Part shown: positions 12,101 to 25,214 of the stretch, one piece after another
Numbering within the stretch: position 1 is the stretch's first letter
Layout of the letters: each line of letters starts with the position of its first letter
From: Branchiostoma floridae
Lineage: Eukaryota; Chordata; Leptocardii; Amphioxiformes; Branchiostomatidae
Assembly: GCF_000003815.2 (NCBI RefSeq)
Contig: NC_049980.1
Coordinates: 18,876,059-18,936,058 of the forward strand
Direction: 5' to 3'
Length of the DNA stretch: 60,000 bases
Program-made: the position numbers and the translations under genes
The notes under the pieces: model-generated
Database searches by the model: none
What the model was told of the DNA's origin: nothing
What the model saw: the letters and a program-made list of their open reading frames with translations, nothing else

Positions 12101-13879
12101 ATGTCTACATTTATTACTCAACATCTTAAAAGATGCTGTGATAATGCTGCTTTTTTTAATTATCACCAACGGACACTGAGAGGGCTATTTTGCCTGTAAT
12201 TGCTGTGTTTAATCAAGATCAGTGTGTTGATAGCAGGAAGTCATAAGCTGCAGTTGCACAGAACAGATGGAGTTTTGGTGTGCATTTTTGATGATTCATC
12301 ACATCAGTGGGGGTCACATGTTGGTCTACTAATACACAGTGTTATACGACCAACTGTGAAAGGAGAGCCCAGTAAATGGAGATGGCCAGAAGTTATTTGG
12401 GTTATTCCATATGTTAAGTATGAAAGGGTTATAATTACATATTGGATATGGTAAATGGGGTGGTTTGAAGAGAAATAAGCTGGTTAGAGTAATTCCATGG
12501 GTCATGTTGTAATGTTAACAGTCTGAAATCAAAAGGGTGTTAAAGAAATGTAATGTAATGTAAAAGATTACATTGTAATTGTTTGACCCAGTAAGAATAC
12601 AACGCTAAATATTCCAATTGTAATCAAACACTTAAGATTGATGATGCCTACGGGCAGCCTACCCAAGAAACAGTATATTTCATTCTAGAGGCCATTATCA
12701 CATTATCCATGAGTACACATTAAGCTTTCATTACAGTACATGTACATGTGTATATAATAAGCCGCCATCTGATATGGAGAGCAGATGTTTCTCCAGAAGT
12801 AACTTTATTCAGCAATAGGATTAATGATGTGTTAAATCTGTAAACCGTGACTGTAGGAAAGACATTTTTATTCCAAGCTTAAAGTACTAATTATTTGTGA
12901 TGCTGGATCTACAAAGCAAAGGTTATCTGGTGTTTATAACTGTATTGTTGCTGTTCCACAGTGTCTAGTGCTGGGCCCACTTTTCCATAATCACTATTGC
13001 AGTGGAAAGTAAATGTATGCTTATTGTTCTATTGTGTGAAATGTGACAACTTTACACTGTCAGTTTGAAATTGTTTGCCATTGATTTAATGAAATGGAGC
13101 TGGTTTAGATGGGTGAAAGTTGGAATTTCACTAGAAGCACACATTTCAGCACAACGGTCAGATACTAACAAAGAAGCTGCCACAACACTGTTGGGATAGA
13201 TCATAGATGTTTCCAGTCTTACAACATGTGAAATATTGGAATTTAGGCTTTATCCATGAATGTACAATGGAGTTTGTTACCACTATTACTGTAGGTTGTT
13301 ATGGTATGTGTTGACTCTTCTTTTCAGAGGCCATCTACACACCTTCTAGACTTCTGGTTAACTGCTTCTGCATGATTGATGAATATACAATACAAAGGAT
13401 ACTGCAATTAATTCTGTTTGTATTATGATGATACTTTTGATTGAAGTGTTTGGCTTCAAATTTCAGCCTGGAGTAATGGGTACCAACATGCATTCAGCTT
13501 TTATGGTTTCACCCCTTGAGAAGATATTTTGCAAGTTGCTTCCTTGATGAAAGACAGACACATCAACTGCATTTAAAAAGATACCGCAATTCTGGAAAAG
13601 AGAAAAAAATGGTTGCACCCAAGTGTGCAGCTACCATAATCCATCAGGCCCTAATGCATGTACAGAACAGGTGTTATGCCATGTGGCAGGGTTACCAATT
13701 ATGACACTCAGATTAAGCCATGAGCTAGCGATTCCTTTTTATATCTGGCGTGCAAGAACATTAATAGACTCGCAAATATTTTAGTGTACTTTTGGGACTT
13801 GATAGTCGATATGATGGATCTGCCATCAATTCTACCAGCACCCACTTTTCCAACGTCAAGGCCGATGTTGGTTTAATAT

Positions 13880-14100
13880 TCTAATATCTACATCCCAATC
13901 AGTGTGTATTCATCATAACGTAATGGCAGTAGGCCATTAGCCATAATGAAGTGCTATTGAAGTGTTGTGCACGAATAATCTTGTTTGCGTAACACCATCA
14001 CAAGAGAATTACACAAGCGCTCGTTAATTGGTTGGTTTTGATTGATGTAAATCTGCAAGATCCTACCAGCGGTGGCACTGTGATATCGCACATAATCTGG
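13880..14100. promoter_or_regulatory. Candidate conserved non-coding block
   Basis: Dense in TAAT/ATTA-type sites (GGCCATTAGCCATAATG, CGCTCGTTAATTGG) with balanced composition and no repeats. It shares the phrase GCCATTAG with the block near 12065. Inference only. Confidence 0.25.
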
Positions 14101-16205
14101 AAAAATCTTCACCTTCATTTGTAGTATGTTCATTCTAAGTTACAGTTCATAAAAGGCCTCTCCAGCAATTTCATTTTTTTGTGGGAATTGTTTCACAATG
14201 TATGGTGAGTTTGCAATTCTTGGTGGTACTGTTTGAGCATCAAATACTGACAAAAGCCATGCAGGTAATATTTCAAAATTTTATCTTTTACCTTATTCTT
14301 CAAGAATGAGTGTCTATGTCTTATTTTTCAGCTGAATCAAATTTTATTTTCAATGAAATATTAAGAGTTGTAATAATTTTCAAGATGACTGGTCATTCCT
14401 ATACTGAAAGGAAAAAGAACAGGCTGTTGTTTTGAGCTGCAGATGTTACATGAGGTTTCATGATGAACCCGAAGCAGACCTTGTATACTTATCACTAGGA
14501 ACACCCAATTTTAGTCAAAAATTGTAAAATTAAGTATTTCTGGGGGTTGTATACTTAATCACTAGAATGTTACTCGGCTGACATTTGCTCAGTCAGATGT
14601 CTCTGAGTATTGAAATGTGACATTTGCACAGCGTTCTGCTGTCACGTCTGGTTAAATGAAAAGACCTTTGTAGTTTACACTTTGTTGGGAAGAACGAACC
14701 TTGCCATTCTGTACCATCAGGCATGAAGTTGCATCGTCGCGACTGTTTGATGCATGCAGTCTGGCATTTTCCTCTCTTGCCTCTTGGATGGTACAAAATT
14801 GAAACACAATGCAGTGGCCCAACATTCATGCGTCATATTTTCCTGTCTGATGGAATGGGAAATCAACCAAAAGAAACATTAGTGATGCTTGACACAGTGT
14901 TATCAAATATTTCCTGGAGTCATAAAGTTTAATCTGCAATTGTTTTATGCAGAACTAATTTTAGGTCAACCTTTGAAAATGCTGTTCCCCTTTTGATTTG
15001 GTTACCATAAAGAAAATGCAGACATGACTAATGTGCAAAATTTTGATTAAGCCCCAAACTTTGTTGTGCAAGCTAGTCAGACAGTCTGACAGGATTGAAT
15101 GCAAAGGAATGCTATTGTCTGACACCTAAACCAAGCAGGTTATATGATTATGAGCTCCTTGCCCAAGCCCTGCGGTCCTGATAACCAATGGTTGATATTG
15201 ACTTCAACTTATTTTCTTGTGGTTTGTCGTCTCCCAGCTCAAAGGCAGCAGTTTTGGTCCTTCTTATTTTTCATATGTTGTTACTTTGGTATCCCATTGA
15301 TCACTCTTCCTTGGAAAATAATGCTGCCCTGACCCCTGAAGCAGGGTCAATTGATTGGCAGCCAGTGCTGGTCTGTACCAGTGCTCTGGGCAGGATCATA
15401 TGGCAGGGTGGCAAACCTAGGATGTAAAAAAGAAAAAAATCTATGGTAAATACGTAAGCATAAACTCATGGGTTTCAAGATTTACTCCAAAATTTTGCCA
15501 TACAGACTCTAATACAGTACAAATGTGAATCCTTATCAAATAGTCAGGGAAATTTGATAAGTCTAGTCCTTAATACGTCTGCTGAACTTAATGTAGACGC
15601 CATATAAATGCAAATTACAGAACCTTTGATAAAACGGTAGCCAGCAAACCCACCATATGCTAGATACAGTTAGTTACTGTTGTAAATCCAATTTAATGTG
15701 AAGTTAATTTCATTGCATATGGCAGGGCATATAGTCTCAGTCTCTTTGCAGAGGCAGCCATGTGGGTTGTCTACGAAGACAGGAATGTCTGCCTGTACAT
15801 TGGGCTTGCTGCGTATCATAATCTTTGGGATGGTTCACATTCTCAGTCGCCGTCAATGTTAAATAGAAATCATGCATTTTAGTACAAAAAGAGGATGTTG
15901 GAAGAAGCCAAAGAAGCATACAGTATAATGAAATAAATCATCCTTTGGCAACCAGATTATCTACATGTAGTGAGCATTCCTACAACATTCCAGGACAAGC
16001 TTTGGAAAATAATCATGGCAGTGCCATATCTTAGAATCTGTCCAATTGTAAATAATACTATATAGCATTTTTAGCACTTACAAAATATGTTAATTGGAAT
16101 ATTGGAAAGTGATATACAGAAGGTAAATAATGTCATAAATGATTTTTCGATGGACTATGCAACTGCAAGCCAAAACCACAGGTATATTTTGTATACAGAC
16201 GTGCG

Positions 16206-16251
16206 ACCATATTGCTGCAAATAAAGTAACCATATTGCTGCAAATAAAGTA
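16206..16251 (+). repeat. Perfect tandem duplication of 23 bp
   Basis: The 23-bp unit starting ACCATATTGCTGC and ending AATAAAGTA is present twice without mismatch (16206-16228 and 16229-16251). Confidence 0.95.
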
Positions 16252-17389
16252 TTTCAAAATCTCAGATTGAAGATGATATCCCTAAAGTCATTCTATAAAG
16301 GTTTGAATCAATAAATGCTAGCACTGTTCTGTTGAGCCGTATCCTTTGATACATCTTAGACTTCTAACTTGCCCGTGGCGGTGATGAACATTCAGAATAG
16401 AAGCCACCAGGGACCGAGATAACCAAATTGAAATCTCTGCTGCCAAATTGATAAGAACAAGCCAGGCAACACCATTGATGGAGGTACTACCAGGAGTGCC
16501 TGGCTCCATTGCTGTTCAAGTCTGCACTGAATCATAGTGAAGCCGCAGGCAGCTCGTCAAACAATGCGTTGACAGTCGTTATACAGGAGGTGTGGTTTCT
16601 CTATTGTGTCCCTGTAAGTAATACCTTGCTCAAGTAATCTCTTGTGGCTTCTGCATCCTTTGTTGCTGAATTATTGGTCATATCTTATTGATGTGGATCT
16701 AAAAGTAAGTTGGGGTGTGAGGTTTTTGTTTTATTGTCTGGTAAGTTGTTTGGATGATGGATGGATCTCTGTTGCCCTCCCTATCATGACTGCATGCTTG
16801 TTCTTTTGTCTGATATCAACTTTAGGATAATATATCGATTGGTGTGGAAGGCCCTTTATAAAAGTCTCTATTGTATTGGCATGGATTCAAAATATCTAAC
16901 TTAAAAGATTTTCATGGATAAAATCACAACAGTAGAGAACATTACTTATGACTGACTATCAAGAAAGAAAACAACTAGTACTGCTGTAATTTTGTATAAG
17001 ACATGTTCATTTTCCCTCTTAAGCTGATTTGTGATGGAAATAATGGGGTTAGTTCTGGGTGTTATATGAATCCCTCAAGTAAATTGAAGGCAAAAATCTG
17101 TTAAAAAGAAATCACTGAAAAGTCACAAAGCCTGTTGGGAAACCATGAGAGATTGTTAAATCCCCAGGGAAATACATGGAACAGCCTAAGCATGAACTCA
17201 GAAGTGTAATTAGGTTGGGAAAGATTCGGGTCATCACTCTTGGTCAGGTAGAATTTGATTCAGTCAGAAATTTCATAGTGGGATGTGTCCATATCAAATA
17301 CCCATTGTTGATCATTGGGTGTGAGTATTCCCTATAGGTGTCTCAAGAAAAGGGACAGAGGAGCAAGCTTAAGAACAAAAATTCTAATT

Positions 17390-18175
17390 AAGGGAATTAA
17401 CTGTTTGCTGGACTAGCTAATGAATTCTAAGATCCAGAACTCTAGAAACAGTCTTGATGTGTTTTTGACCCCAGGAACCTATCGGATAGATTTTCAGCAC
17501 CTTGGAGAAAAACATGGCTTGTTTTATCTAAGGGAATTTTGTTCAATTTGGTTTGTGAAGATATCCTTTAGGTCGTAGGGCTTGTAGAACAACAAATGTA
17601 GTACAAAAAATGTTCACATCTGTAAATATGTATGCATTCAACATCGATGACAACTATGCTTCAAAGACGAGTATTTCTCAAAAATATCATGACTGTGTTC
17701 TTCCAGCTGCTATCAGATGTTTAAAAGCCTCCCTCCTCTCTCCTCAGCTGAATAAAACTGTGTCTTGGGGAACATTAGTTTGGACATAAATGGCAAGAGG
17801 AAAAAAACTGTGTAATATTTCTATTGGAGAAACTTAACTGCTTGTTGGTAGAGCTATGGAATTTAAAGATTCACAAAATAGTAGATAAACAGTCCTGTCG
17901 ATCTTTTAAGTCTAAAAAGATAGTATTTCAGCACCCCTGAGAAAAACATTGCCAATTGTTCTCAGCACATTTGGCTCATTTTTGTTATCAAGGCACCCTT
18001 AAGCCAATTGTTGGCCTAATCTTATAGGGTTTGTTGAACAATGTACATGTAAAAAGATTGTATGTTGTGACTATATTCCTCCTGGTGCTATCAAATGTTT
18101 GAAGGCCTCTCTCTCTCTCCTCTCTCCACAGCTGATCAATACTGTATCTTGGGTAACATTAGTTCTCCATGGAGA
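17390..18175 (+). repeat. Diverged tandem duplication, about 380-430 bp unit
   Basis: The series of landmarks in 17390-17790 recurs in order at 17825-18175: an AACTG(T/C)TTG...GCTA start, TTTTCAGCACC or TTTCAGCACC with GAGAAAAACAT, GTAGGGCTTGT or ATAGGGTTTGT, and CTATCA(G/A)ATGTTTxAAxGCCTC...CAGCTGA...CTTGGGxAACATTAGTT. Divergence is high, so the duplication is old. Confidence 0.7.
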
Positions 18176-18484
18176 CACACTCCTCAAGGTGAAGGGGTCG
18201 AGCCTGCCCTCCCTAGACATCCCCGGCTTAATTAATAAGTATAAGCCGATAAGGCCAGCGGCCCCCAGGTCTCCTCCCAGGATCCCAAGCAGTTGTGAGC
18301 AATATGTTATCAGGTCCCAGAGAGAGAGAGGGGAACGGGATGGTTCATGCACACACGCACACACATTAGGTAGGACGGGTTTGGCCCTGTATCCACCAGA
18401 CAGCAATGGCTGAGCAACCATGAGTGACCAAAATTGGATTTGTGACAAAATGTAAAAGGGTTTGTTCTTTATTTCTGAAATTCG

Positions 18485-21400
18485 TTGAGAAATCTGTCAA
18501 ATCTTCGGTTGCTCAGTGGTTGTAGTGCAGTGGAAGCCTCAAATGAAAAGGGTGTGTTATATGTGTATTGCTACAGGATATAGTGTGGTTCTCCTGGCAC
18601 TGCTCTTTTTAGTCTTGGCTATTAAGAAAATGACTCCGTAAAATGATTGTGGGTAAGGCCACACCCACTGCATTTCCTGGTTATCTGACATTTCTAGTAA
18701 ATTACAGCAACTGTTTAGGGAAAACAGGAAAACTTACATATAACTTTATGTGATCCCTAAAACTGTTACAGTACTGGCTATGGGATAAGGCAGTTTTGGT
18801 GTGGATTTTCCTCACTGCTATGTTTGAAAATCTGGGGTAAATTGGTGCTGCCTGAAGTATGTTTGTGCCAACATTCTATGTATTAGTAGCTGCAACAGGA
18901 TGTTTGTTTCCACAGCCCTATGCTCTGACCCCCTTAAAGTTCCGACACCCCTACATTATGGTTGTGTAGTCCCCCCCCCCCCCCAAAGTGCGAGTCAGCC
19001 TAAAAACTTTATGTACACTCTACAAGTTATATGAAATATCTTTCCCTCAGGTTTAAAAGCAGTTCCAACTGTGCACTCCAAAGGTCACATCACATAAGAT
19101 CCCTTTATGGAGCAGTAAAATTGCATCTTACGCCCCGAGGCAGAGATGAGACTGAGCCTGACCATAAAGTATGGTACCAGTAATACCATTAGCCGTGTGC
19201 CTTGGCAGTGATAGTTGCCAACCCGCTGTTGCCCTAATATCGCACCTGAAAACATTCTTGCAGATTGCTCGTAACATCACCTTGATAATTTTTCATTTAC
19301 AGTTTTAATAACTAAATGAACATAATAACTGTACTGGGTACAAAATGAGGTCCTGTTATACTGACTCCTCATACATGCAAAGGTTCTATTTAGCAAATTG
19401 CTTACCCCAAGATATTCCAACTTGCTGTATTGGATTGACATCATTCTTTGACTAGCACTTTGGTTGGCAGGGAAAATGGTATTAGTTATTAAACCAGTCT
19501 TAGAACTTGAACCCTGAACAGTACTAGCAAATTGTGTGCTGAGGTACCTCGAGGTTATATTTTGTGCTAAAGTGAGCGGGATTTAAACCCAGAACTGGTA
19601 AATCAGTTTTACTTCTATAACAGGTACCTCTCAACGAACAGTGATCATTAACCTGATATATTGTCGCTGGGATTCTATGTGTCAAGTTTTATGATTACAT
19701 ATGGCTATTGGAGATAATACATCCGGAAGTGTTATACAGTGGTGTAAACATGTTTTACCACCCAGTGGGAGAGAATGGTCCCAAGAGTGAGATTTAAGCA
19801 GCGCTGAGATGCTCTGATTTTTTTGCTTACAGGAAAATCTGTGTAATTTGTAGTCAAAGGTACACATTAGGCAAAGGGGTGTCTGAGATGATGGAATAGC
19901 AATCACTGATATCAGACATCTTTACAAGATGGAAAAGATTGCTTGTTTTCCTTCCAACACCCAAAGGTGATCAGTTACAAATACATGGTTTCCATCTTTG
20001 CAGTGAATTGGTTTTGATTACATTGCTGTATTTCCCAACAAAAAGTAAACTCTGGGATTTATTATATTATTTCAGGCATTCCTCCTTTTACCCGTAGATG
20101 GGGAAGTAAAGTCAGCAGTCCTGTGAATAGGGGAACTTAAAATGCTAGCCACACAACTTGAGTCTGAATTTCTATTGACTACTTGTCATAGAAAAAAGTG
20201 TTCTGCTTTGCCTCAGTCCGAGGTTGGTTGCTTTACTTTTTTTTGTAACTTACTCTTACCTGGTATTTGATGGCTCTGGAGTGTTAGAACATGAAACATA
20301 CTCATGGGTTCTTGTACAAGTATAGACATCATGCAGGCTCAATTTGGATATCACTTGCCGAGAGCTAGCTGGCAGGATAGCCATAACATTGAGGAAGCCC
20401 ATTTTTCACAATCCTACATGAAAGAGGTTACACACGTACTAATGATTTGGAGAAGATTTTCCAAAGCTTGCAAAATGTTCTTTTCACCAAAAGTACTTCA
20501 ATGCCCAAGTTTAAAGCTAATAGCCAGCAGTGCAATTCTAGCGCTATCTGCAGCACCACATTCACTTAATGATAATGTCAGCTTGCAATGAGCACATAAA
20601 CTGGGTTTTCAAACTTTACTAGTAATGTCTTGATGCCTTGAAATGGCATGGGAATATATATCATGTTATGGCATTGCAGAAAGACAACTTGTGTTGTGGT
20701 ATTTTCCTTCTTTGACTTCTGAGGTATGTATGATTTATCACTGTACAGAACATTGAAGGGATCTTTGCACTGAAAGAAACCTGGGCTAGATGTAGCAAGG
20801 ATGGCCAAACTGAGCTACAAAATTTGTCGAGATGTTTATGGTGTCTATGGACTAGCGGGGCCCAGAACCAAAGCCAGATTATGATATGCTATTGGAAAAT
20901 ACATAATCTAGTAGATGACAATGAACGTTTTTTTTTTATAGATAACTGACCTGAAGAAGAAAACATTTGAACACAAGGATGAAAAAATATTGTCAATCTT
21001 GCTGTGTTTTATAGGTTAGATCTGATAACCATTATTGTTTTAAGAACACCTTTGAGAGCTCGTCTTTGGGAAAAAAAGGCTGGATGGTCCAACCTAATAG
21101 CTGTTTGATCCTTATACCATAGTCTACAAAGACTATTTATCAAACACAGCACAATCTGTAGGTTTTCAAGTTTATATGCACACATGATAAATAAAGCCTG
21201 TGATCTACCAGCAGTGTTAAAAATACAAAACGTGTAAAATCATCTATATGGAAGCTCCATGGCCCTGAACTGAGCAAGATATATGGAAGTGACAGCATTA
21301 ACCTTCAGTCTGCTAAGGTAGCTATTTTACACCAAATTTGAATTGAGATACTGGGTTTGGAAGCAAGAAGAAGGTTTATCATCTCTCAAAATAATTTCTA

Positions 21401-23559
21401 CATGTGGTTGACGATTCCCCAATGTTTGAAAGTGAAAAAAAAGACATCCTAAACTACTTTGAAGTACCGGAAGGCTATTCAGCACCAAGGAAAATATGTA
21501 TAGAAGTATAGATTTACTATGGCTAGTATGTATTGCTTTTCCCATATTTGTGACCAGGTTCTGTACAGCTACAATAATAAATAGAAGGTTGTTTATCTCT
21601 TATGTCAATGGCTTTATAAAATTATCATAGAAAAGTTGTTATAGAAAAAAAAAATCAAGCGGCACTGATTTTATAATTTTCTACATAGATTTGGAATATC
21701 TCAGAAACAAGGAATTGAATTGGTGTGCCATGGAAGCATAAAAACAGGTAGATATATGGAACAACTAGAAATGTCTCTTTAATACTTCAAGAGAAGTCCC
21801 AAGCATTGCACCCACATAGACTATTAACTGCAAAATTTACGAAGTAGTGTCATAAAAAAGCAAGACAACTGTAAGTTACACTCCACCAATTCCTGGTGCA
21901 GGGGCAAAAGGCTGCACTGGTGACCCTATAAAACCCTAGCAGCCTAGAAGTGGTCTATAACTGGGACAGTATATCCGCCCCCACATACTTCTCTAACTTC
22001 AAGCTCCTTCAATCAATGTCTGCCCTTGGGTTACATTTGTAACTTTTGGGCGGTTGCCAAGATGAAAGTGACAGAAGGAGCGTTCTTGATGAATAGTGCT
22101 CATCCTTAAAACTGAAGCAAATAAATTGAGGTGCAGTGTAAGGCCACATGAAAAGTCATGGTCAGCACTTTTATGGCAAACACCAGATATCCATTTACAA
22201 ATTAGCCTTCTTTTGTATTGCAAAGCCATCATCTTAGCTTCCAGCTTTATCAATGGAATTGTTCAAAGTTGCCAATGACTATTACCTTGAACTGTTAAGC
22301 TTTCAAATGTTGCATCTCTTGTGTTGCATTAATTATTCATTTTACTTAAGACTGTGATCTTTACATTTACAATCTAGATTGTTCTGGAAAGGCAAGGTTA
22401 CGACAAGTGAAATCTCTGGGTCAGGCTAAAGTTTGAGTGTATGAAACTGGATGGGAGCGTGATCTGTCAAGCTGTCCTAAGCACAAGTTGGAAGTAACTC
22501 TCCACCATCTAGGGAGAGCTTGGGGGATCCGTTAGAAACTGGAGCTTCCTCTTGTCTCTCCTGGTTAGTCCCAGTTTCCATCATCGGTTACAACTGCGGT
22601 TTCACCCTGGCAGGTAGCTTCCTTCTCACATGTTTGGAGAAGTGTTAGCTGACAGGGGGGGACTTGGGGGATGAAAGGGATGGATAGGAGAAATACACAG
22701 TGGATCTACTTTGATAGATCTCAAACCTATGGGAACATCTGAAAGAGGTGGTTTTACACCCTATCTATTCCATGAAAATGTTCAAGCTTAACCCACATAT
22801 TAATCTGTTGACTATCCATTAATGGGTTTATCGAAGTAGAACAATAGACAAGTAAGCATGTATTTAACATATGGGATTGAGAAAGTGATTCAACGTACAG
22901 TTTAAAGAAAATTTCAATACCATAATATCCATAAATAACAGTGGAAAATTAACTACATTGTACGTTAAGAGGGGTCCTGTTTTGGTGTGTATACACTGAT
23001 TTTGTGTGTCCACTGTAAAATGTTGTACTAACGTAAAAAAGGATACAGGTGGAAGAGTTTATATATGTACCATAACATTATTATTATTATCTGTATTAAA
23101 TGCAGAGGTTACACAGGAAAGTAGGAGACTTTGATCAAAATTAGATCCCAGCAAATTCTTTTGTATTCCTGGGGGTTTCCAGTATCTGGCAGTTGTTCAT
23201 TGATATCCCCTGACCCCTGAAACATCCTCTGGTTTCACTGTAGAGATGCGGTCATTCAACTTGTAAATGTAATGGCCTTTCATTAGGGATGCTGTTTTTA
23301 ATGAAATACAAACAGAGTAGGTAGTCATCTATCTTACATGGTGATTGGCACAATTGGGATACCATAGCTCATATGCAGTGCACCGACCAGATTACGATGG
23401 ATCTGGTAGGAAAAGCAGACTAATTTTTCCAAACCACCATTGAGCAAAGTAAACTATTTGTCTATGCCACCAACACTGAGTGTCCCCATTCGTCAGTTCA
23501 TAATTATGGAAATTTGATTCTGTTAGCAGCATGGGATGACCAAGGCTTTGCACATGTAA
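18485..23559. other. Non-coding, no gene recognised
   Basis: AT-rich sequence with scattered short frames and a poly-C tract. A B-box-like GGGATTTAAACCCAGAAC near 19580 may be an old SINE piece. Nothing else could be supported. Confidence 0.5.
18971..18984. repeat. Poly-C tract
   Basis: Fourteen consecutive C residues in non-coding DNA, adjacent to an ACACCCCTACATT string shared with the hairpin region after the sialyltransferase. Confidence 0.95.
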
Positions 23560-23764
23560 TCAATCCTCAGGGCAGTGGCTCTTATGTCCGAACTGTAACC
23601 AGGGACAATTTCATGAGCAAATGATTAGCATAATTGAAGCAAGCATTCTGACAAGCTGCCAATAGATGCAGCACCTGATCCCTCCTCCCTCCAGCATGTT
23701 ACACACCACCAATCAGCTGACACCACACATGTGACTAAGACAAGCAGAACAGTAAGTGGTCGCT
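23560..23764. promoter_or_regulatory. Candidate conserved non-coding block near the sialyltransferase 5' end
   Basis: Contains ATGAGCAAATGATTAGCATA, a POU/homeodomain-like cluster, and GCTGACACCACACATG, just before a strong donor-like site at 23817. It may be promoter-proximal sequence for the sialyltransferase. Inference from position and motif density. Confidence 0.3.
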
Positions 23765-23817
23765 ATTCTAAATCAGTCTGCCAGCTAGCGTTGGAGAGGG
23801 AACTGCTTTGGTAACAG
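23765..23817 (+). other. Candidate 5' UTR exon end (splice donor) upstream of the sialyltransferase
   Basis: The sequence GTAACAG|GTAAGG at 23817/23818 is a strong donor-like site about 1.2 kb before the exon at 25062. It lies at the end of a conserved-looking block. The exon start is not determined; the coordinate given is only a nominal left limit. Confidence 0.25.
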
Positions 23818-25061
23818 GTAAGGAATAATATCTTTCACGGAGAGTTGTTTGCTATATGTGCAAGGATTATATTGTATGTAGTGCATGGATGCAATACCAT
23901 GTGATTGTTATAGCAACAGTACTTTTGAAGTAGTAGTAACAGTTATCATGATATTATTTAAAGATTCTGTAGGTTTAGCCTGTAATTCTATTGCAGCTGT
24001 TCAGTTTTCAAAATTCTCCCAAAGGTCTGAGACTATTGGAAATGTTTGCCAGTCATGATCATCCTCAATAGTGCAAGATTGTCACAGTATATCATGATCA
24101 AATTTAGCCTGAGAGGAGAGAAGAGACTCGGGAGCTATATTACGGCTGGATACCAGGCTAGATCAAATAAGCTTTTCTGTATGAAAGGTATCAATCAGCT
24201 GCTTAGCAGGCTTCCTTTAATTTTGTTGTTACTAGTAACTTAGAGTTCTATCATGTTAAATATGGCAATAGCCAATCAAATATATCATAATCAAATGTTG
24301 GAACAGCTAATCAGCATTCAGATACTTCAACCCACCAATAATCTACTGTACTCATCCACCATCTCAGTTGATTTAAATAGTTGCAAACTGAACCTGTTTC
24401 TTGCTTGTACTACAGGTACTACAAGGTTGCAAGATGATAGCACAATATTAGAAGCTCAAATAAAAAGAACCTCAGCCCTGACTATACCAGGAAAGTCCAA
24501 ACTCAAAATGATGATGGTTATCAACCAGAAGTCTAGTAGAATAGTCCAGTTGTGACTGAGTCAAAATTCCAAGTAGGCCTTGACAGTTACTCAGGAAACT
24601 GTAATGATCATTCTAAAAAAATCACCCTGAGCTACAATTTTACTCATGCCATGGATGACTAAATTTCCCTTCTGGTGTTCTGAAGCATGTAGAAGTAGAG
24701 ATGTATACTGATACTCGACCCTGAAGAATTTTCATGTACTGGTACATCAGTTCAGGCATCCAGACCTGCCCTTGCACTGTACCTGAACATGCTAATCACT
24801 TTCGAGTTTCTGTCTTTTAAAAGTGGTAAATCATCATTTCTATTTCAGGATTTTTCAATTTCAAAACAACATTTTTGAAAAAGTTTTTATGATTTTCAAG
24901 TGCTACTTTGACTCAAAGTTGCCATGTCACCCTTGGATAGGATTCACCTGTTTTTGAGCTTGGCCATGTACTAGTACATGCCAAATATTTTCAAGGCTGT
25001 TAATTAAAAGAAAAGCTGCAGTTTCTCCTAACATTGTTTCCCCTATACTCTGCTTGTGCAG

Positions 25062-25214
25062 AAGTGTGAAGGTGGGGAATGACATGAAGCGTAAGGCTGT
25101 GATGCGCCGGCTGCTCCTGCTGACCACCTTCATGCTGGTGACCCTGGTACTGATTCTCCAGCCACACCTCCAGCAACATGGGCTCCTCTACAAGACTGCT
25201 TCTGTCACATCCAG
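25062..25214 (+). CDS. ST8SIA2/4: ST8SIA2/4-like first coding exon: start codon and membrane anchor
   Basis: A pyrimidine-rich tract ending in TGTGCAG precedes 25062, so this exon appears to be spliced to an upstream non-coding exon; 25062-25083 would then be 5' UTR. The chosen ATG at 25084 gives [19 protein letters not shown], a basic cytoplasmic tail followed by a hydrophobic segment, as expected for a type II Golgi enzyme. The exon ends at the donor CCAG|GTGGGC in phase 2. An upstream in-frame ATG at 25054 would lie across the proposed acceptor, so it is not used here. Confidence 0.8.

Noticed and set aside
18071-18448. Frames of 104 and 125 codons on opposite strands
   Set aside because: They run through GA- and CT-rich simple sequence and part of the tandem duplication; no protein motif is present.
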